Shown here: piece after piece, positions 45,111 to 56,180 of the stretch
How positions within the stretch are numbered: the first letter of the stretch is position 1
Layout: the number at the start of each line of letters is the position of its first letter
Source of the DNA: Cristatella mucedo
Lineage: Eukaryota > Bryozoa > Phylactolaemata > Cristatellidae
Direction of reading: 5' to 3'
Length of the DNA stretch: 64,000 nt
Assembly: GCA_009760855.2 (NCBI GenBank)
Contig: WPIO01000059.1
Coordinates: 1-64,000 of the forward strand
The notes under the pieces: generated by a model
Database searches by the model: none
What the model saw: the letters and a program-made list of their open reading frames with translations, nothing else
What the model was told of the DNA's origin: nothing
Translations under genes and position numbers: made by a program

Positions 45111-45950
45111 GTACCTATACCGTCGCAGTGATTTGTTCATTAGATTCGTTCCTTAAGTGCTGAACTCGAACAAAGGATTCATCTGCGGGCTGCTTCCGTG
45201 CGCGTGCTATCTTAACAACCCGGTATCGGGCGCTGGCCGACGTGCTGGTAGTGACTCCATGCTGTCGGTTTGAGAGCCACTTAACGGCGTTGCTATGGAG
45301 CGGCTGCATTCTTTAAATTTGTGGTTATCTATGTGGTTATCTAGGTTACCTATATGGATATCTAGATATATTCTATCTATTTACGGCGCTATGGAGCGGC
45401 TGCATTATTTCTTTCTCCTGCATTCATTCAAGCATTCCTGCATTCTTATCGGATCCAAGTTTAACTGAGCATATCGGATCCGAGCTTAACTGCCGGCGAG
45501 GAGCGCGCCCGTTGGGCGGACGGAACGTCGCCTGGGGGCGGGGTGGAACCACGCGATGGCGATGATACTCCCACAGCATGACTAGAGCTAGGGCTAGTGG
45601 CAACGTATACGGAGTCAACATGCATAGCATGGTTTGTGATAACATGCAGAATGCCAACATGAGCACGGCTCTCGCCGATAGGGCGCTGTTGCGGAATCTC
45701 AAAATGAGGACGAAGCGTATAGTAGCCAGGCTGAAAGGCTCCTTACGGTATAGACAGCGTTGAGAAAAGGATCTGCTCGCTGTATGCTATTTCTCGCTGC
45801 TTTCTTAAGCACAAAAAACCGCATCTATTGCATACATGCATTCGAAAGGAGTGTTTCTATTTCTGGGACACGATCACTTCACCATCGCCCTTTGTAACCC
45901 CCTGCCTTAGTAAAGGTCGGCTGATTCAATAACCACATGCATTTAGCGGC
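45111..45950. other. No gene recognised
   Basis: Contains repeated short words (GGTTATCTATGTGGTTATCT, about 45322) and a near-duplication of TATGGAGCGGCTGCATT at 45293 and 45389. Confidence 0.45.
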
Positions 45951-46316
45951 GCTGTGGCGGCAGGCGGTGGAGCGGCGGCGCGGCGCGGCGTGGCTGCAGG
46001 CGGTGGAGCGGCGGCGCGGCGGCGGCGGCAGCGGCAGGCGGTGGAGCGGCGGCGCAGCACGGCTGCAGGCGGTGGAGCGGCGGCGCGGCGGCGGCGGCAG
46101 GCGGTGGAGCGGCGGCGCGGCTCGGCTGCAGGCGGTGGAGCGGCGGCACGGCGGTGGCGGCAGGCGGTGGAGCGGCGGCACGGCGGTGGCGGCAGGCGGT
46201 GGAGCGGCGGCACGGCGGTGGCGGCAGGCGGTGGAGCGGCGGCGCGGCGCGGCTGCAGGCGGTGGAGCGGCGGCGGCGGCGGTGAAGCGGCGGTGGAGCG
46301 GCGGCGGCGGTCGCTC
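45951..46316. repeat. G-rich GCGGTGGAGCGGCGG minisatellite
   Basis: About 11 variant units built on GGCAGGCGGTGGAGCGGCGG, strongly G-rich on the + strand. All frames stay open and give alanine/glycine/arginine or proline repeats, which is a composition effect. Confidence 0.9.
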
Positions 46317-46329
46317 GCAGCCGGCGAAA

Positions 46330-46440
46330 TAAAGAATTGGCACCAGCTGCTGCAGGACTCGAATTCACCACCTGGGTCGTGAGGCGCCGTGCACCTGAAC
46401 GCCTCGCGCCCGAGGCTGAGACGCCGAGGCACTCTTAGCA
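46330..46440 (-). mobile_element. tRNA-like head, possible SINE remnant
   Basis: On the minus strand GGTGAATTCGAGTCCTGCAG resembles a B box, preceded by a tRNA-like stem region (GCCTCGGGCGCGAGGCGTTC). The A box is not convincing. Confidence 0.4.
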
Positions 46441-46734
46441 CGTTTTTTATTGCTGTGGGCGCGGCGCGCAGTTGGAGCAGAGCGCTTAAATGCTAATTGA
46501 GCATTTGCAGACGGCAGACCAAAGGTGCGTGTCGGTCCAAAGCGGTGGCTGCGGCGGCGAGGGGCGGCGAAGAACGGAGAACTCCTCTTAGCGAAGCCAG
46601 CCGCACGATCTGCGATAGGCCGCTGGCATTTCGGCAGAAAGCGCCCAGCTTGAAAACAGAGAAACCCCTGGCTAGGCCTCTAGCTGTACAGAGAGAACGC
46701 GCAAAGTACGCGGGGGCGAGCGAGAGACAACAAG

Positions 46735-46802
46735 AGAGAACGAGAGAGAGAGAGAAAGAGAGAGAGAGAGAAGGAGAAAGGTAAAGAGAGATAGAGAGAC
46801 CG

Positions 46803-46852
<50 letters not shown>

Positions 46853-46904
46853 GGAGAGAGAGACGGCGGGAGAAAAAGAGAGAGAGAGAGAGAAGGAGAA
46901 AGGT

Positions 46905-46973
<69 letters not shown>

Positions 46974-47050
46974 CGAACGAAGGGAGAGAAAACGGGAGAG
47001 AGAGACCACGGGAGAAAAAGAGAGAAAGAGAGAGACAGAGAGAGAGGAGG
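46735..47050. repeat. GA-rich block
   Basis: GA runs with a duplicated internal motif (GAGAAGGAGAAAGGTAAAGA at 46768 and 46891) and two ACGGGAGAGAGAGAC-type interruptions, so larger units have duplicated as well as dinucleotides. Confidence 0.93.
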
Positions 47051-47509
47051 TGAGAACAGTTGCACGCCAACATAAAAATGTCTCTGTAGGCTTGTCTTGA
47101 CAAGGGTGTGCATCTCGGGAGTCTTGCTAAACGATCTACGATGCCGGTAAGCATGTAATTCGTTGCTTTCCCGCTAGGGACGCTTCGCTGCGTCCGCGGT
47201 TGGTGGCGGCGGCGGCGGTGGCCGCTTTCGCCACTGCGTTTGCCATTGCACGCTTTTCTGCAATCAGCGAGCAGCAGGTACCGACGGCAGTGGTCTCTCA
47301 AGACATTGCATGATCCTCTGGAATTCACGGGTACGAGTCGCGGTGCTGCCAAGATCGTGACCTCCGTCAACTTACGCGCTGCTTCGCTCCGGCGTCTCCC
47401 AGACGACGCCATTCCAACACCTCCGCATCTAACATCGCGAAGCCGACGCTTGACGCGTCAAGCGAGCGAGCGACTGGCAGCGCCGGCCTCTAATAAATAA
47501 TAAAATAAA

Positions 47510-47665
47510 CAATTAAATATTGGCTGATTTGACGGTCTCGTTTATAAGGCGGCAGAAGAGCCTTCCCTTACGGCTATCGTCACTGCTCGCAGTGGTCAAT
47601 AAAGGATCGCTCACTGCAGGATTCAAAGACACGACCGCCGAGGTCGCGAAGAGCGAAGACATTAT
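47510..47665 (-). mobile_element. SINE 1, tRNA-derived, diverged
   Basis: AAATATTGGCTGATTTGACG (tail), TTACGGCTATCGTCACTGCT (body) and GCAGGATTCAAAGACACGAC (damaged B box) match SINE 1 on the minus strand. Confidence 0.7.
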
Positions 47666-47692
47666 CTTTTCAGTCGCTTTACGTGCACCTCG

Positions 47693-47740
47693 CATGTCTA
47701 GGCATGTCCAGGCATGTCCAGGCACGGCTAGGCATGCCGC
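47693..47740. repeat. 11-bp tandem repeat (GGCATGTCCA)
   Basis: Four imperfect units of AGGCATGTCCA at the end of SINE 1-adjacent sequence. Confidence 0.75.
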
Positions 47741-47914
47741 CTTGCTCGTCTACTTGTGGCCACAGCTTCGCCAGCAACGAATTGTACAGAGCGAGATGTA
47801 CAGAGCCTGGTTGGAGTTCAGCTCTCTATAGGGCTATACATAATACGGCATTGCTTCCATTATTATTATTATTGTTATTATTACTATCATTCCTACTGTT
47901 CGCAGCTCGTTGTT

Positions 47915-48065
47915 TTAATAATAATAATAATAATAATAATTCACTTGATAAAGCACCCTCAGAGAACTTAATCTCTCTCTAGGCGCTTTACATTTGCTGT
48001 AAAGTGAAATGCAATTGAATGGTAAGTAAGTAAAATCATGCTTGAAGTAAGTGAGTGAAGTAAGT
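47915..48065 (-). mobile_element. LINE family 2 3' tail
   Basis: (AAT)n at 47918-47940 is followed by CACTTGATAAAGCACCCTCA, GGCGCTTTACATTTGCTGTA and a short piece of the family 2 3' UTR. It is severely 5' truncated. Confidence 0.75.
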
Positions 48066-48339
48066 GAAATCATGCCTTTGTTTTACTGCGAGTGCAGCGC
48101 AGTTAAAGGTTATGACAGAGTAAGGAAGGAAATGATAAACTAGTACCAAAAGGTACCAAAGAAGTATTTACCCAAACCGTCCAACGGATGCATAAAGCAC
48201 TGACTGCTTCAAAGGGTAATTTTTGCAGCTCACTACGGCAAGAACATTTTCGCGCATGATCCTCAGACGAGAGTTAAGCCCACGACGGCCCGAAACCAAA
48301 GGCGATTACATCAGCTGTCTACATAGATATGATATAGTA

Positions 48340-48640
48340 TATACGAGCAGCACACTGCCTGTAGACTCACTTCGCTGAGTTGCAGTCTGTAGAGCTAGTT
48401 GGGCCCGGTGGTAAGGTACTCGCCCCGACCAGGGTCTGGCCGAGGTCATGGGCTCGAGCCCTGTGGCAAACGTGAATCTCCTGAATAGCGATTAAGCTCT
48501 CTTAGGGCGCTATGCACATGAATTATCTCTATATTAGTTCCGTCACCGATGACAAAATGCTTCGCCATCTTGCCATGTGATCGAAGTGCGCCATCTTGCG
48601 GAGTGACAAACTTCCTTGGTTTAATTAGAAGAGACATTCA
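48340..48640. repeat. Unclassified repeat, filled-site copy
   Basis: ACTTCGCTGAGTTGCAGT before, and TAGTTCCGTCACCGATGACA, AAATGCTTCGCCATCTTGCC and GACAAACTTCCTTGGTTTAA after the SINE 2 at 48393-48535. Confidence 0.65.
48393..48535 (+). mobile_element. SINE 2 inserted in an older repeat
   Basis: GCCCGGTGGTAAGGTACTCG, GAGGTCATGGGCTCGAGCCC and GCTCTCTTAGGGCGCTATGC form a full SINE 2. The flanks match the uninterrupted sequence at about 33395-33412. Confidence 0.8.
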
Positions 48641-49129
48641 ATATTACATATTTGAATATTGTAAATTTTATATTATATATATTTTATTATATTATCTATA
48701 TTATATATATATATATTTATATAGTATTAGACAACAGTATATCTATATAATTATACAATTACAGATATAAATCGCATTAATAGATTTAGTAAAGGAGCTG
48801 TTACCACGCTAAATCAGCACTTTCGATTGAAAAGCGATCATTAAATGTGCGGCTACGGAGGAGTGCAGCCCTAGATTGATCGCGACAGCGACGGACTTCA
48901 CGACGACCGCCTGGCTAGATCGTATCGTATCCTGCCAAAGAAAGTAGTTCAACCCAACTCTTGCCGTAGACAGGAGCAGATTGGCTCGCCGCAAAGGTCC
49001 CGATATTTTAGTGCGGCGCAAGACCGCGCAGGCAGCCGGTGGAGGCGAACGTCCCTTTTTCTTCGGCCAATGCAGCGACGCAGCGAAATCGGCAGGAAAT
49101 GGCTGACGGCTGCCTGCTGACGGCCTCGC

Positions 49130-49630
49130 CTAAGTGTCCGCATAAGCTCGAACGCGGCGGCGGAGGACGGCGCGCCGGCCGGCGAGCCGTCCTCCTCCGC
49201 CGCCGCCGCCGCCGCCGCCGCTAAATTGAACTCTCCTCTTGGGACGCAGCTCTTGGGGCGCAGCTTCGGCCTCGCGGCGGCCGCCTTTGAAGGAGCGCCG
49301 CAGCCGGCGGGCGGCGGCGGCGGCCGCCGCGCATGCGCAGACAATTTCCCCCTCCCGATTCGCTCGAGAAATCGGAGCGGCGTGTGAGCTGCTGCTCGCG
49401 TTCGTTATATGTAAAGTACTTTCGGGGTCTTCGCGGAAGCGCTGAATGGAAAACTCGGAAATTTCGCAACTTTTTGCGTCTCGCTCTGCGCCGGTCGTTG
49501 GGGATTTAGCCAAGCGCTCCACGTGCCGGATAGTCGACCTCGGGGTCTCGCTGCTGCGAGCGAGCCGACAGTCACTGCGGTTAGTCGCTGGAGGCAAGGC
49601 CTGAGGCCGAGCCTGGGAGCAGCAGGTAAG
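49130..49630 (+). other. GC-rich island ending in a consensus donor
   Basis: CpG-rich sequence ending GGGAGCAGCAG|GTAAGG, with the donor GT at 49626. It could be a noncoding first exon, but no downstream acceptor can be assigned. Confidence 0.3.
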
Positions 49631-49904
49631 GCGTTTGCCTCCTCTTTACCATAGCGAGGCAGCGCCACCTGGGCCACCGTGCCCTATTTCCGCTTCCAAC
49701 GACTAAACTGTGATCCTGCCGACTTACTGCTCAATGAGCCGCCACCGCCGCCGCCGCCGCCGCCGCTGGGTTCGTGTTGAACAAGCCCTACGGCGGCGCG
49801 CGACGTCATGACTTGCGCGCGTCTTTACCCCTCCGTGAAAATGCGTCAGGTTGAGCCCCGGCTGCATGCAAGCCTCGAGGGCCTTGCTCCGTCTAGATGG
49901 AAAC

Positions 49905-50020
49905 CCTGGCTCCGCGCCGCTTGGGGGAGGCGCTCGCCCCTTTAACGACCGCAGTTGTGTGCTCGAGCCCTGCAGAAAGCGTCGAGCGCCTGGTCAGAGA
50001 TTAGTTTCTCCAAGGGGCAC
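49905..50020 (+). mobile_element. SINE 2-like remnant
   Basis: GAGGCGCTCGCCCCTTTAAC, GTTGTGTGCTCGAGCCCTGC and GCGCCTGGTCAGAGATTAGT keep the SINE 2 order. The element runs into a tandem repeat at 50018. Confidence 0.55.
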
Positions 50021-50325
50021 ATTGCCGCAGCGCTATCTCACATTGCCGCAGCACTATCTCATGTCGCCGCAGTGCTACCACATTGCTGCAGTATTGTCAT
50101 ACTGTCGCAGCACTCCTACATTGCCGTTGCACTCCTACATTGCCTCAGCACTACCGCATTGCCACAGCCCCATCTCAAATTGTCGCAGCGGTACCACGTT
50201 GCCGCAAAACTATCTCACTGCCGCAGCACTCCTACATTGCCTCAGCACTACCGCATTGCCACAGCCCCATCTCAAGTTGTCGCAGCGGTACCACGTTGCC
50301 GCAAAACTATCTCACTGCCGCAGCT
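50018..50325. repeat. Minisatellite with higher-order units
   Basis: Units of about 18-21 bp (CACATTGCCGCAGCGCTATC type). A 97-bp block beginning at 50131 is repeated at 50228 with about one change, so several units were duplicated together recently. Confidence 0.9.
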
Positions 50326-50589
50326 GTCTGCGACGATGTTCGTTGTAAGACCATGGCAGGCTCGCGCCCACGAATTTAAAGCATCCTCTCGTCTGTGCCT
50401 GCATTTATTGATTCAGCTTACAAAGAGTTTTCTAAAGTACTACAAAGAGTATTATTATTATTATTATTATGCAGAGTATTACAAAGAGTATTCGTTCCGG
50501 ATGCGGAATCTGGTGCGTGCACGTCCTCGCGTAGTCGAGACCGGCCGACACAAAGCAGTTTATTACAGCCCATTGGCTAGTTCTACAGA

Positions 50590-51255
50590 ATGATGGTTCT
50601 GATGAACATGACTGCAAGGCTAGTTCACAAATCCCAGAGGTTTGACCACGTGTCTCCTTTTCCGAAAGAGCTTGCATGGCTGCTGGTTGATCAATGGATA
50701 CAGAGCAAAGTTCTTACGCTGACCCACTAGGCCTACCACGACTTGGCTCCTTAGAATAATAATAACAATAATAATGCATTTGATATTGTGCCCTCAGAGA
50801 ACTCGATCTCTTTCTAGGCACTTTACATGTGCTGCAGAGGAAGCACGATTGAATTTTCTTTCATACCTAGCTGAACTGCTGCATTAACTTTAACCTCATC
50901 ATATCTTTAGGTTCTATGAAAAATAGTAAATTAGCCATTCAACTCTTTCATTTAAGAACCGTTGGCTACAGAAGCCTTTGCTCTGCAGGTCCTAGACTGT
51001 GGAACTCACTCCCGTAATTCTTACGCAATGGCATCTACTCTCTCCTGCTACCGTCTGTGGCGCATCTTTCTAGCCATCCTGAGCTGCTATTTCCATGCTA
51101 CTTACTATCCCAACTGCTCTCCTGACTCGGCTATGCTTCTCAATTTCTCTTTGTTGCGTGAGATGAAAACCTGTGGCTACCGAAAGAATGCTGAAAGCCA
51201 CGACGTCCTTAAATGCACTACAGAAAATTCTCCTGCGTTACACCGATAAATATTT
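50590..51255 (+). mobile_element. LINE family 1 3' fragment, split by a LINE family 2 tail
   Basis: 50590-50750 matches the RT carboxyl region (CAAGGCTAGTTCACAAATCC, GTTCTTACGCTGACCCACTA). After an inserted family 2 tail it resumes at about 50865 (AGCTGAACTGCTGCATTAAC) and continues into the 3' UTR up to the region ending TCTCCTGCGTTACACC. The split gives the relative age of the two elements. Confidence 0.75.
50755..50862 (-). mobile_element. LINE family 2 3' tail inserted in a LINE family 1 fragment
   Basis: AATAATAATAACAATAATAA followed by TGCCCTCAGAGAACTCGATC and the GGCACTTTACATGTGCTGCA tail. The surrounding family 1 sequence resumes afterwards. Confidence 0.75.
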
Positions 51256-51597
51256 TGCTCTGCGGAATCACAGACGGGGATACATGACAAAACATGTAAT
51301 GGCGAATGAGAACTATTTGCTGACCACGCTGGTTTTGTGCTTGTTTGATACATTCCAGGCCGACAAACTTCACAGGGCGGAGGCGCTTTTGACAATTAAA
51401 TAAGACCCGACCCAATGTCACAGGTAGTCTACATCAGTAACATCAGCCCATCTCAAAGCGCGCAATCGTGCGCTCGTTCGAACTTTTAGTCGCCGCTCTC
51501 TACCTTCAGTGCACAGCTACACTCACTCGTTGCTGTCTATACGCTTCGGCGACTGCTTAAGTGCAAAACATAACCGAGATCATCGCCGGTGGGCTTA

Positions 51598-51785
51598 CTC
51601 TTACTTGTGGTGAGCCTTGATGAACACGCTAGATAAGGCGGTTTCTTTTCACGACCCTGGTCCCGAGGTCGTGGGTTCAAATCGTGCGGTGGGCGATTCT
51701 TTATCGCCACTGCAAGCGGTTGTGATAGCCCTAAAAGGCTCTTCTGTCGCTATACAAAAAGAGGCTGTTTAATCAGCTAGTGCTA
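51598..51785 (+). mobile_element. SINE 1, tRNA-derived
   Basis: GGTCGTGGGTTCAAATCGTG (B-box region), then ATTCTTTATCGCCACTGCAA and GGCTGTTTAATCAGCTAGTG. Closely related to the copy at 33172. Confidence 0.8.
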
Positions 51786-52659
51786 TATAACATTATTTTA
51801 AAACGACGCAATCGGTGTCGCCGTAGCCGTTCACGTAAGCGCGAGGACAAAAGAGGAAAATGAACAAAATGTAAGCATGCACATACTAAACCGTATTTGA
51901 ATGGCTCCCAATGAAAACTCGATCTCGATCTATCCAGGCGCTGTGTCTCGGGGCGACGCAAGGAGCAATTAAACATGGAAGAGTGAGAACCGAGGTAACA
52001 ACTGGGAACAAACATGAATCTGCGGTCGCACACTGCTTCAGGTAGAGTAACGTTTCCTGCCCTGAGAGTTGGAGTATCCTAACACTGACGTAAAAGCAAT
52101 ACGCATTCGTCATCCGATGGCCTGCATCTGATTGAGCGGGCGCGAAATTCCGTCTCGCGCGATCTCTTTCTAGCGCCTCGCGTCGGCGCTCCAGATCAAG
52201 CGAGCTTTGGCCAGGATTAGGTAAAAACGCGCGCATGCGTGCACAGATCAGGATAAGGAAGACTAGCTCGCCGGCATTGTGCGCACTCTTTCGAAGAAGC
52301 GAAAAAAACCTGCGAAATGGCCACTGGGTCACGATGACAACAAGCTCCTCTGATCCGGGGCAGTCACCGGCGAGTGGAATCGCTGTTGTTGCAGCCGAGC
52401 CTTGTACTTCTCCTTAAAAATGCACAATTTCGGAAAGTTATAGGCGTTTACTTTTTGATATAAGTTGGTGAATTCATGCCAGCAAATAGGACGGCAATGA
52501 AACGCGCTGGTACACGCGTAAAACACACCTTTTTATTACAGCATTTGGTGGAACTTTGACGTTCAACTTTCGTGGTGTGCATGTACCTGCTTACACTATA
52601 CCTGCTTGCTGCTTGCGGATGTTACCACCAAAAATTTGTCAATGCTTTATAAGCAGCAT

Positions 52660-52735
52660 CTATCAAGTGTTTAGAGAGAGATTCAGTCCTCTGACGAAGC
52701 TATACAAATGTATTATTATAATTATTATAGCTTCT
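52660..52735 (+). mobile_element. LINE/SINE 3' tail fragment
   Basis: ATCAAGTGTTTAGAGAGAGA, CTCTGACGAAGCTATACAAA and a terminal (ATT)n run match the family 2/SINE 2 tail on the + strand. Confidence 0.6.
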
Positions 52736-52909
52736 GTGGCTAGCTCTCACGAGCCTGCTTCTGCTTTCAGAGGTCGTGAGAGCGACTCTCGAGGGCAATT
52801 CGTGAGGGTGTTACGGTGCATCTTTCGCTTTTAGCTTATCTATCTTTCGCTCGGGCAGCCCTTTAAAGGAGTGTAGCGCTAATAAATCCAACCAATCGCA
52901 TCCGCTTGA

Positions 52910-52974
52910 CTGGCAAAGAGTGACCCCTCTGCGCACTCCTCGAGCAGTGCGCAGAGGAGTCACTCTTCGCCGAG
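52910..52974. other. Long hairpin, about 22-bp arms
   Basis: AAGAGTGACCCCTCTGCGCA at 52916 pairs with TGCGCAGAGGAGTCACTCTT ending at 52967 with one mismatch and an 8-nt loop (CCTCGAGC). Pairing continues outward imperfectly for about 6 bp. Confidence 0.8.
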
Positions 52975-53147
52975 CTTTATCGAGGACTAAGTGACCCGTG
53001 TGAGCAGGCAACTGGTTAATTAAGTGATTACGCTATGCAGTCGCCCATCCAAGGGCCGCCTAAGAAACGATCCTCTGTTTCGGAAAGAGGGAACAGTGCT
53101 ACGCGTCTAGCCCAATCGATGATGAAAAATTCAGAGAAAGCCTGAGA

Positions 53148-54530
53148 ATAATAATAATAATACACTTGATAAAGCGCCCTCAGAGAACTCAATCTCTTTC
53201 TAGGCGCTTTACATTTGCTGCTAAGGGAAATGCTATTGAATGGTGAGTAATATCATTCTTGATAAACAGCATGAATAACATGGTTAGGGGTGACATGCAC
53301 ATGGTCAGCATGCAAGTGTGGTTAGTGGCAGCATGCAACAGTGTCAGCACGCATAAGCACATGAAGGACGAATCACAGGGACCCACTAAATGCTGTCCTA
53401 AATAGGTGTATTTTTAAGTTCTTTTTAAATGTGGTCAAGTCAGAGGATGTTCTGACGCAAGTCGGGAAGGAGTTCCCGGCTTTGGGAGCATACAAACTAA
53501 ATGCACGGTCTCCAAAGCATTTGAGGTTTGTACGAGGTATTGGTAGACTGTTGGATTCCAAAAAGCGGGTGGTACGATGCTTGGCCTGGTGGGGGAGTAG
53601 ATCTGAGACATAGGCTGGAGCCAAAGAATGAAGTGACCTAAAGTGAGCGACAAAGCCGTTAAGTCAATCCGTTGTTTGACTGGTAGCCAGTGGAGGTCGG
53701 CGAGAAGTAGTGTGATGTGGCAACTGCAATGCTCACGACAGACAAGCCTAGCTGCTGAGTTTGTACCACCTGTAAGCACCCGATTGCACATACCGGCTGG
53801 CCAGCAAGCAGTGAGTTACAGAAGTCAGGACGGGATGTCACAAATGCATGGACCAACGTAGACGTGGTATCCTTATCTAAACAAGCCCGAATTTTAGCAA
53901 TGTTATGTAGCTGAAAGTAGGCAGACTTGACTGTGGAGCTTATGTGGTCTTCTAACGAGAGGTCACTTTGAAGCATGACACCTAGATTTCGAGCTGATTC
54001 AACAGGAGATATGCTGGCAGAGCCAATATTGAGCGTCACCCTTTCCAATTTCTGAATCACACTGGGTTTGCCCATAACTTAGCAAGTTAGTTTGACCATC
54101 CTTTATTTTTAGAAAATTTGCTGCCATCCACTTGCGGATGTCATAAATACATGCTGCAAGGGAGTTGAGAGAATTCGAGGTGCTCGAAGGCTGGGAGGGA
54201 TAAAAGCAAAGGTACAACTGAGTGTAATCTGCATAAAAGTGAAAGCCTAGATTGTGCTTGGCAATCACATCAGTAAGAGGGAGAGTATAAACCGTGAAAA
54301 GAACCGGACCTAGCACGGAGCCCTGAGGTACTCCATATTTTAGAGGTACTTCAGATGATCTTTGTCCATTCACGTCAATACTCTGGAGTCTCCCACTGAG
54401 ATAGGACCTGAACCATTGCAGAGCAGTGCCAGTCATGCCCAGGCGAGATGAGAGGCGCTCTAGAAGAACTTTGTGATCGATGGTATCAAAAGCTGCCGAA
54501 AAAGAAAGCTTGCTGCATGCACGGGCGTGG
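53148..54530 (-). mobile_element. LINE family 2, RT portion and 3' UTR with (ATT)n tail
   Basis: On the minus strand, frames at 53999-54436 (GVPQGSVLGPVLF, FYADYTQLYLCF), 53659-54075 (VESARNLGVMLQSDLSLEDH, ACLDKDTTSTLVHAFVTSR) and 53373-53791 (LLADLHWLPVKQRIDLT, LTTFKKNLKIHLFRTAF) join into an RT and carboxyl domain broken by frameshifts. The catalytic HADD is altered to YADY. The 3' UTR ends at 53148 in (ATT)n as read on the minus strand. It is 5' truncated. Confidence 0.87.
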
Positions 54531-54984
54531 ATACTTTCTATTGGCTGCCTCCGTCCACTCCAATGTCAATGCTCACCGGCAAGTGGAATCGCTGTTGTTG
54601 CAGCCGAGCCTTGTACCGCCGTCCACTCCAATCCTCCGTGTCAAAGTGTCTGCCATTCTCGCCAGTGCATCGTGCTAAAAGCGTTCATAAAGAACAAAGC
54701 CGTCGCCTAAGAGCAGCTTTGGCTGCGAGTTTCCGTATCAGGAGGGTGCTGTCGCCATGCATACCATGAATACCATGCATACCATACCGTGCATACCACA
54801 AGCCAGTTCGTAAGGCACCGATTTAGCTTGTCTATGTCAATGACTACGACTAGGTATATTGACAGCTATTGACTATGTCAATTACGCTCGCAATCAGCAT
54901 GCACGGACAGCTGAGTGGCCCAAAGCCGCCTAGACATTAATTGCCCTGTAGAGAACTGATGTGCTTATTCGGGCTTGTTTAGAT

Positions 54985-55125
54985 AAAGATACCACATGTC
55001 ATGTCATGTATCTCCGTCAGTAACTCCACAAAGTCATAAAGACCATGTGGGTGTTACGCAGGAGAGTTTTGTATAGCGCACTCACAGCCTAAGCGGCTTT
55101 CGGTACGCATTCGGTAGCCAACAGA
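54985..55125 (-). mobile_element. LINE family 1 3' end, truncated
   Basis: ATGTCATGTCATGTATCTCC followed by GTCAGTAACTCCACAAAGTC closely matches 34125-34260. It is cut off at about 55125, where a + strand family 2 copy begins with no spacer. Confidence 0.8.
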
Positions 55126-55825
55126 CATCTAAGTTGGTCCATGCATTCGTGACATCCCGTCTCGACTTCTGCAACTCACTGCTTACTGGCCTACCAGCAT
55201 GTGCGATCAGGCGATTGCAGCTGGTGCAAAACTCGGCAGCTAGACTTGTCTGCCGTAAGCGTCACAGTTGCCACATTACTCCACTTCTCGCCGACCTGCA
55301 CTGGCTACCAGTCAAGCAACGGATTGACTTCAAGGTTTTGTCGCTCACTTTTAGGTCCCTTCATGGCTCCAGCCTATATGTCAGATATACTACCGCTTTT
55401 CGGAATCCAACAGTCTACAAATACCTCGTACAAACCTTAAATCCTTTGGAGACCGTGCATTTAGTTCATATGCTCCCAAAGCCTAAAAATTCCTCCCGAC
55501 CTGCGTCACAACATCCCCTGACCTGACCACATTTAAAAGGAACTTAAAAAAAACACCTATTTAGGACAGCATTTAGTGGGTCCCTGTGATTCGTCCTTGA
55601 TGTGCTTATGCGTGCTGACACTGTGCATGCTGCCACTAACCACATTTGCATGCTGGCCCTGTGCATGTCACCCCTAACCATATTATTCATTTCGTTTGTT
55701 TTTCAAGCATGATTTTACTTACCATTTAATTGCATTTCAATTTACAGCAAATGTAAAGTGCCTAGAGAGAGATTAAGTTCTCTGAGGGCGCTTTATCAAG
55801 TGAATTATTATTATTATTATTATTA
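55126..55825 (+). mobile_element. LINE family 2, RT carboxyl end and 3' UTR
   Basis: The + strand frame at 55134 reads VHAFVTSRLDFCNSLLTGLP, LVQNSAARLVCRKRHSCHIT and WLPVKQRIDFKVLSLTF, then a 3' UTR with GTAAAGTGCCTAGAGAGAGA and a terminal (ATT)n run at 55806-55825. It is 5' truncated at the family 1 tail. Confidence 0.88.
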
Positions 55826-56034
55826 TAAAACTCTCGTGCGTAGCGCCCGCTCAGTTCTTACGTCTTTGTCGAGTTACAGACGAATGTGCATGGCACAACA
55901 CGACATCTGATCTCCATGAAGGCCTTGCTAACCACGGACACGCTAAATGACTAGCCCTTGCCAGCACTCGTCGTAAGTTCCTGTCGCCATTATATTTATA
56001 CGGCGTTTCCCGTAAAGTCGCATTGTTTGTCATA

Positions 56035-56180
56035 CAATAATATAGCTCATTTATAGAGCCCTCTGAGAGAACTGAATCTCTATCCACGTGTTTCACAAAT
56101 GCCGCCGGGTTCATGCCCGCGACCTCGGTCGTAAAGGCGTTCACTTTGACCTCAGACGTTAAAGGCGCGAACCTTAGTTT
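56035..56180 (-). mobile_element. SINE 2 remnant upstream of gene B
   Basis: TAGCTCATTTATAGAGCCCT (tail) and GCCGGGTTCATGCCCGCGAC (B-box region) on the minus strand, about 500 bp upstream of the gene B start. Confidence 0.6.

Noticed and set aside
45879-46441. Alanine/proline/arginine repeat proteins on both strands
   Set aside because: All six frames are open in the GC-rich minisatellite. No non-repeat domain or splice logic is seen.
50018-50325. CRISPR-like repeat array
   Set aside because: Repeats are adjacent with no unique spacers, and the DNA is clearly animal.
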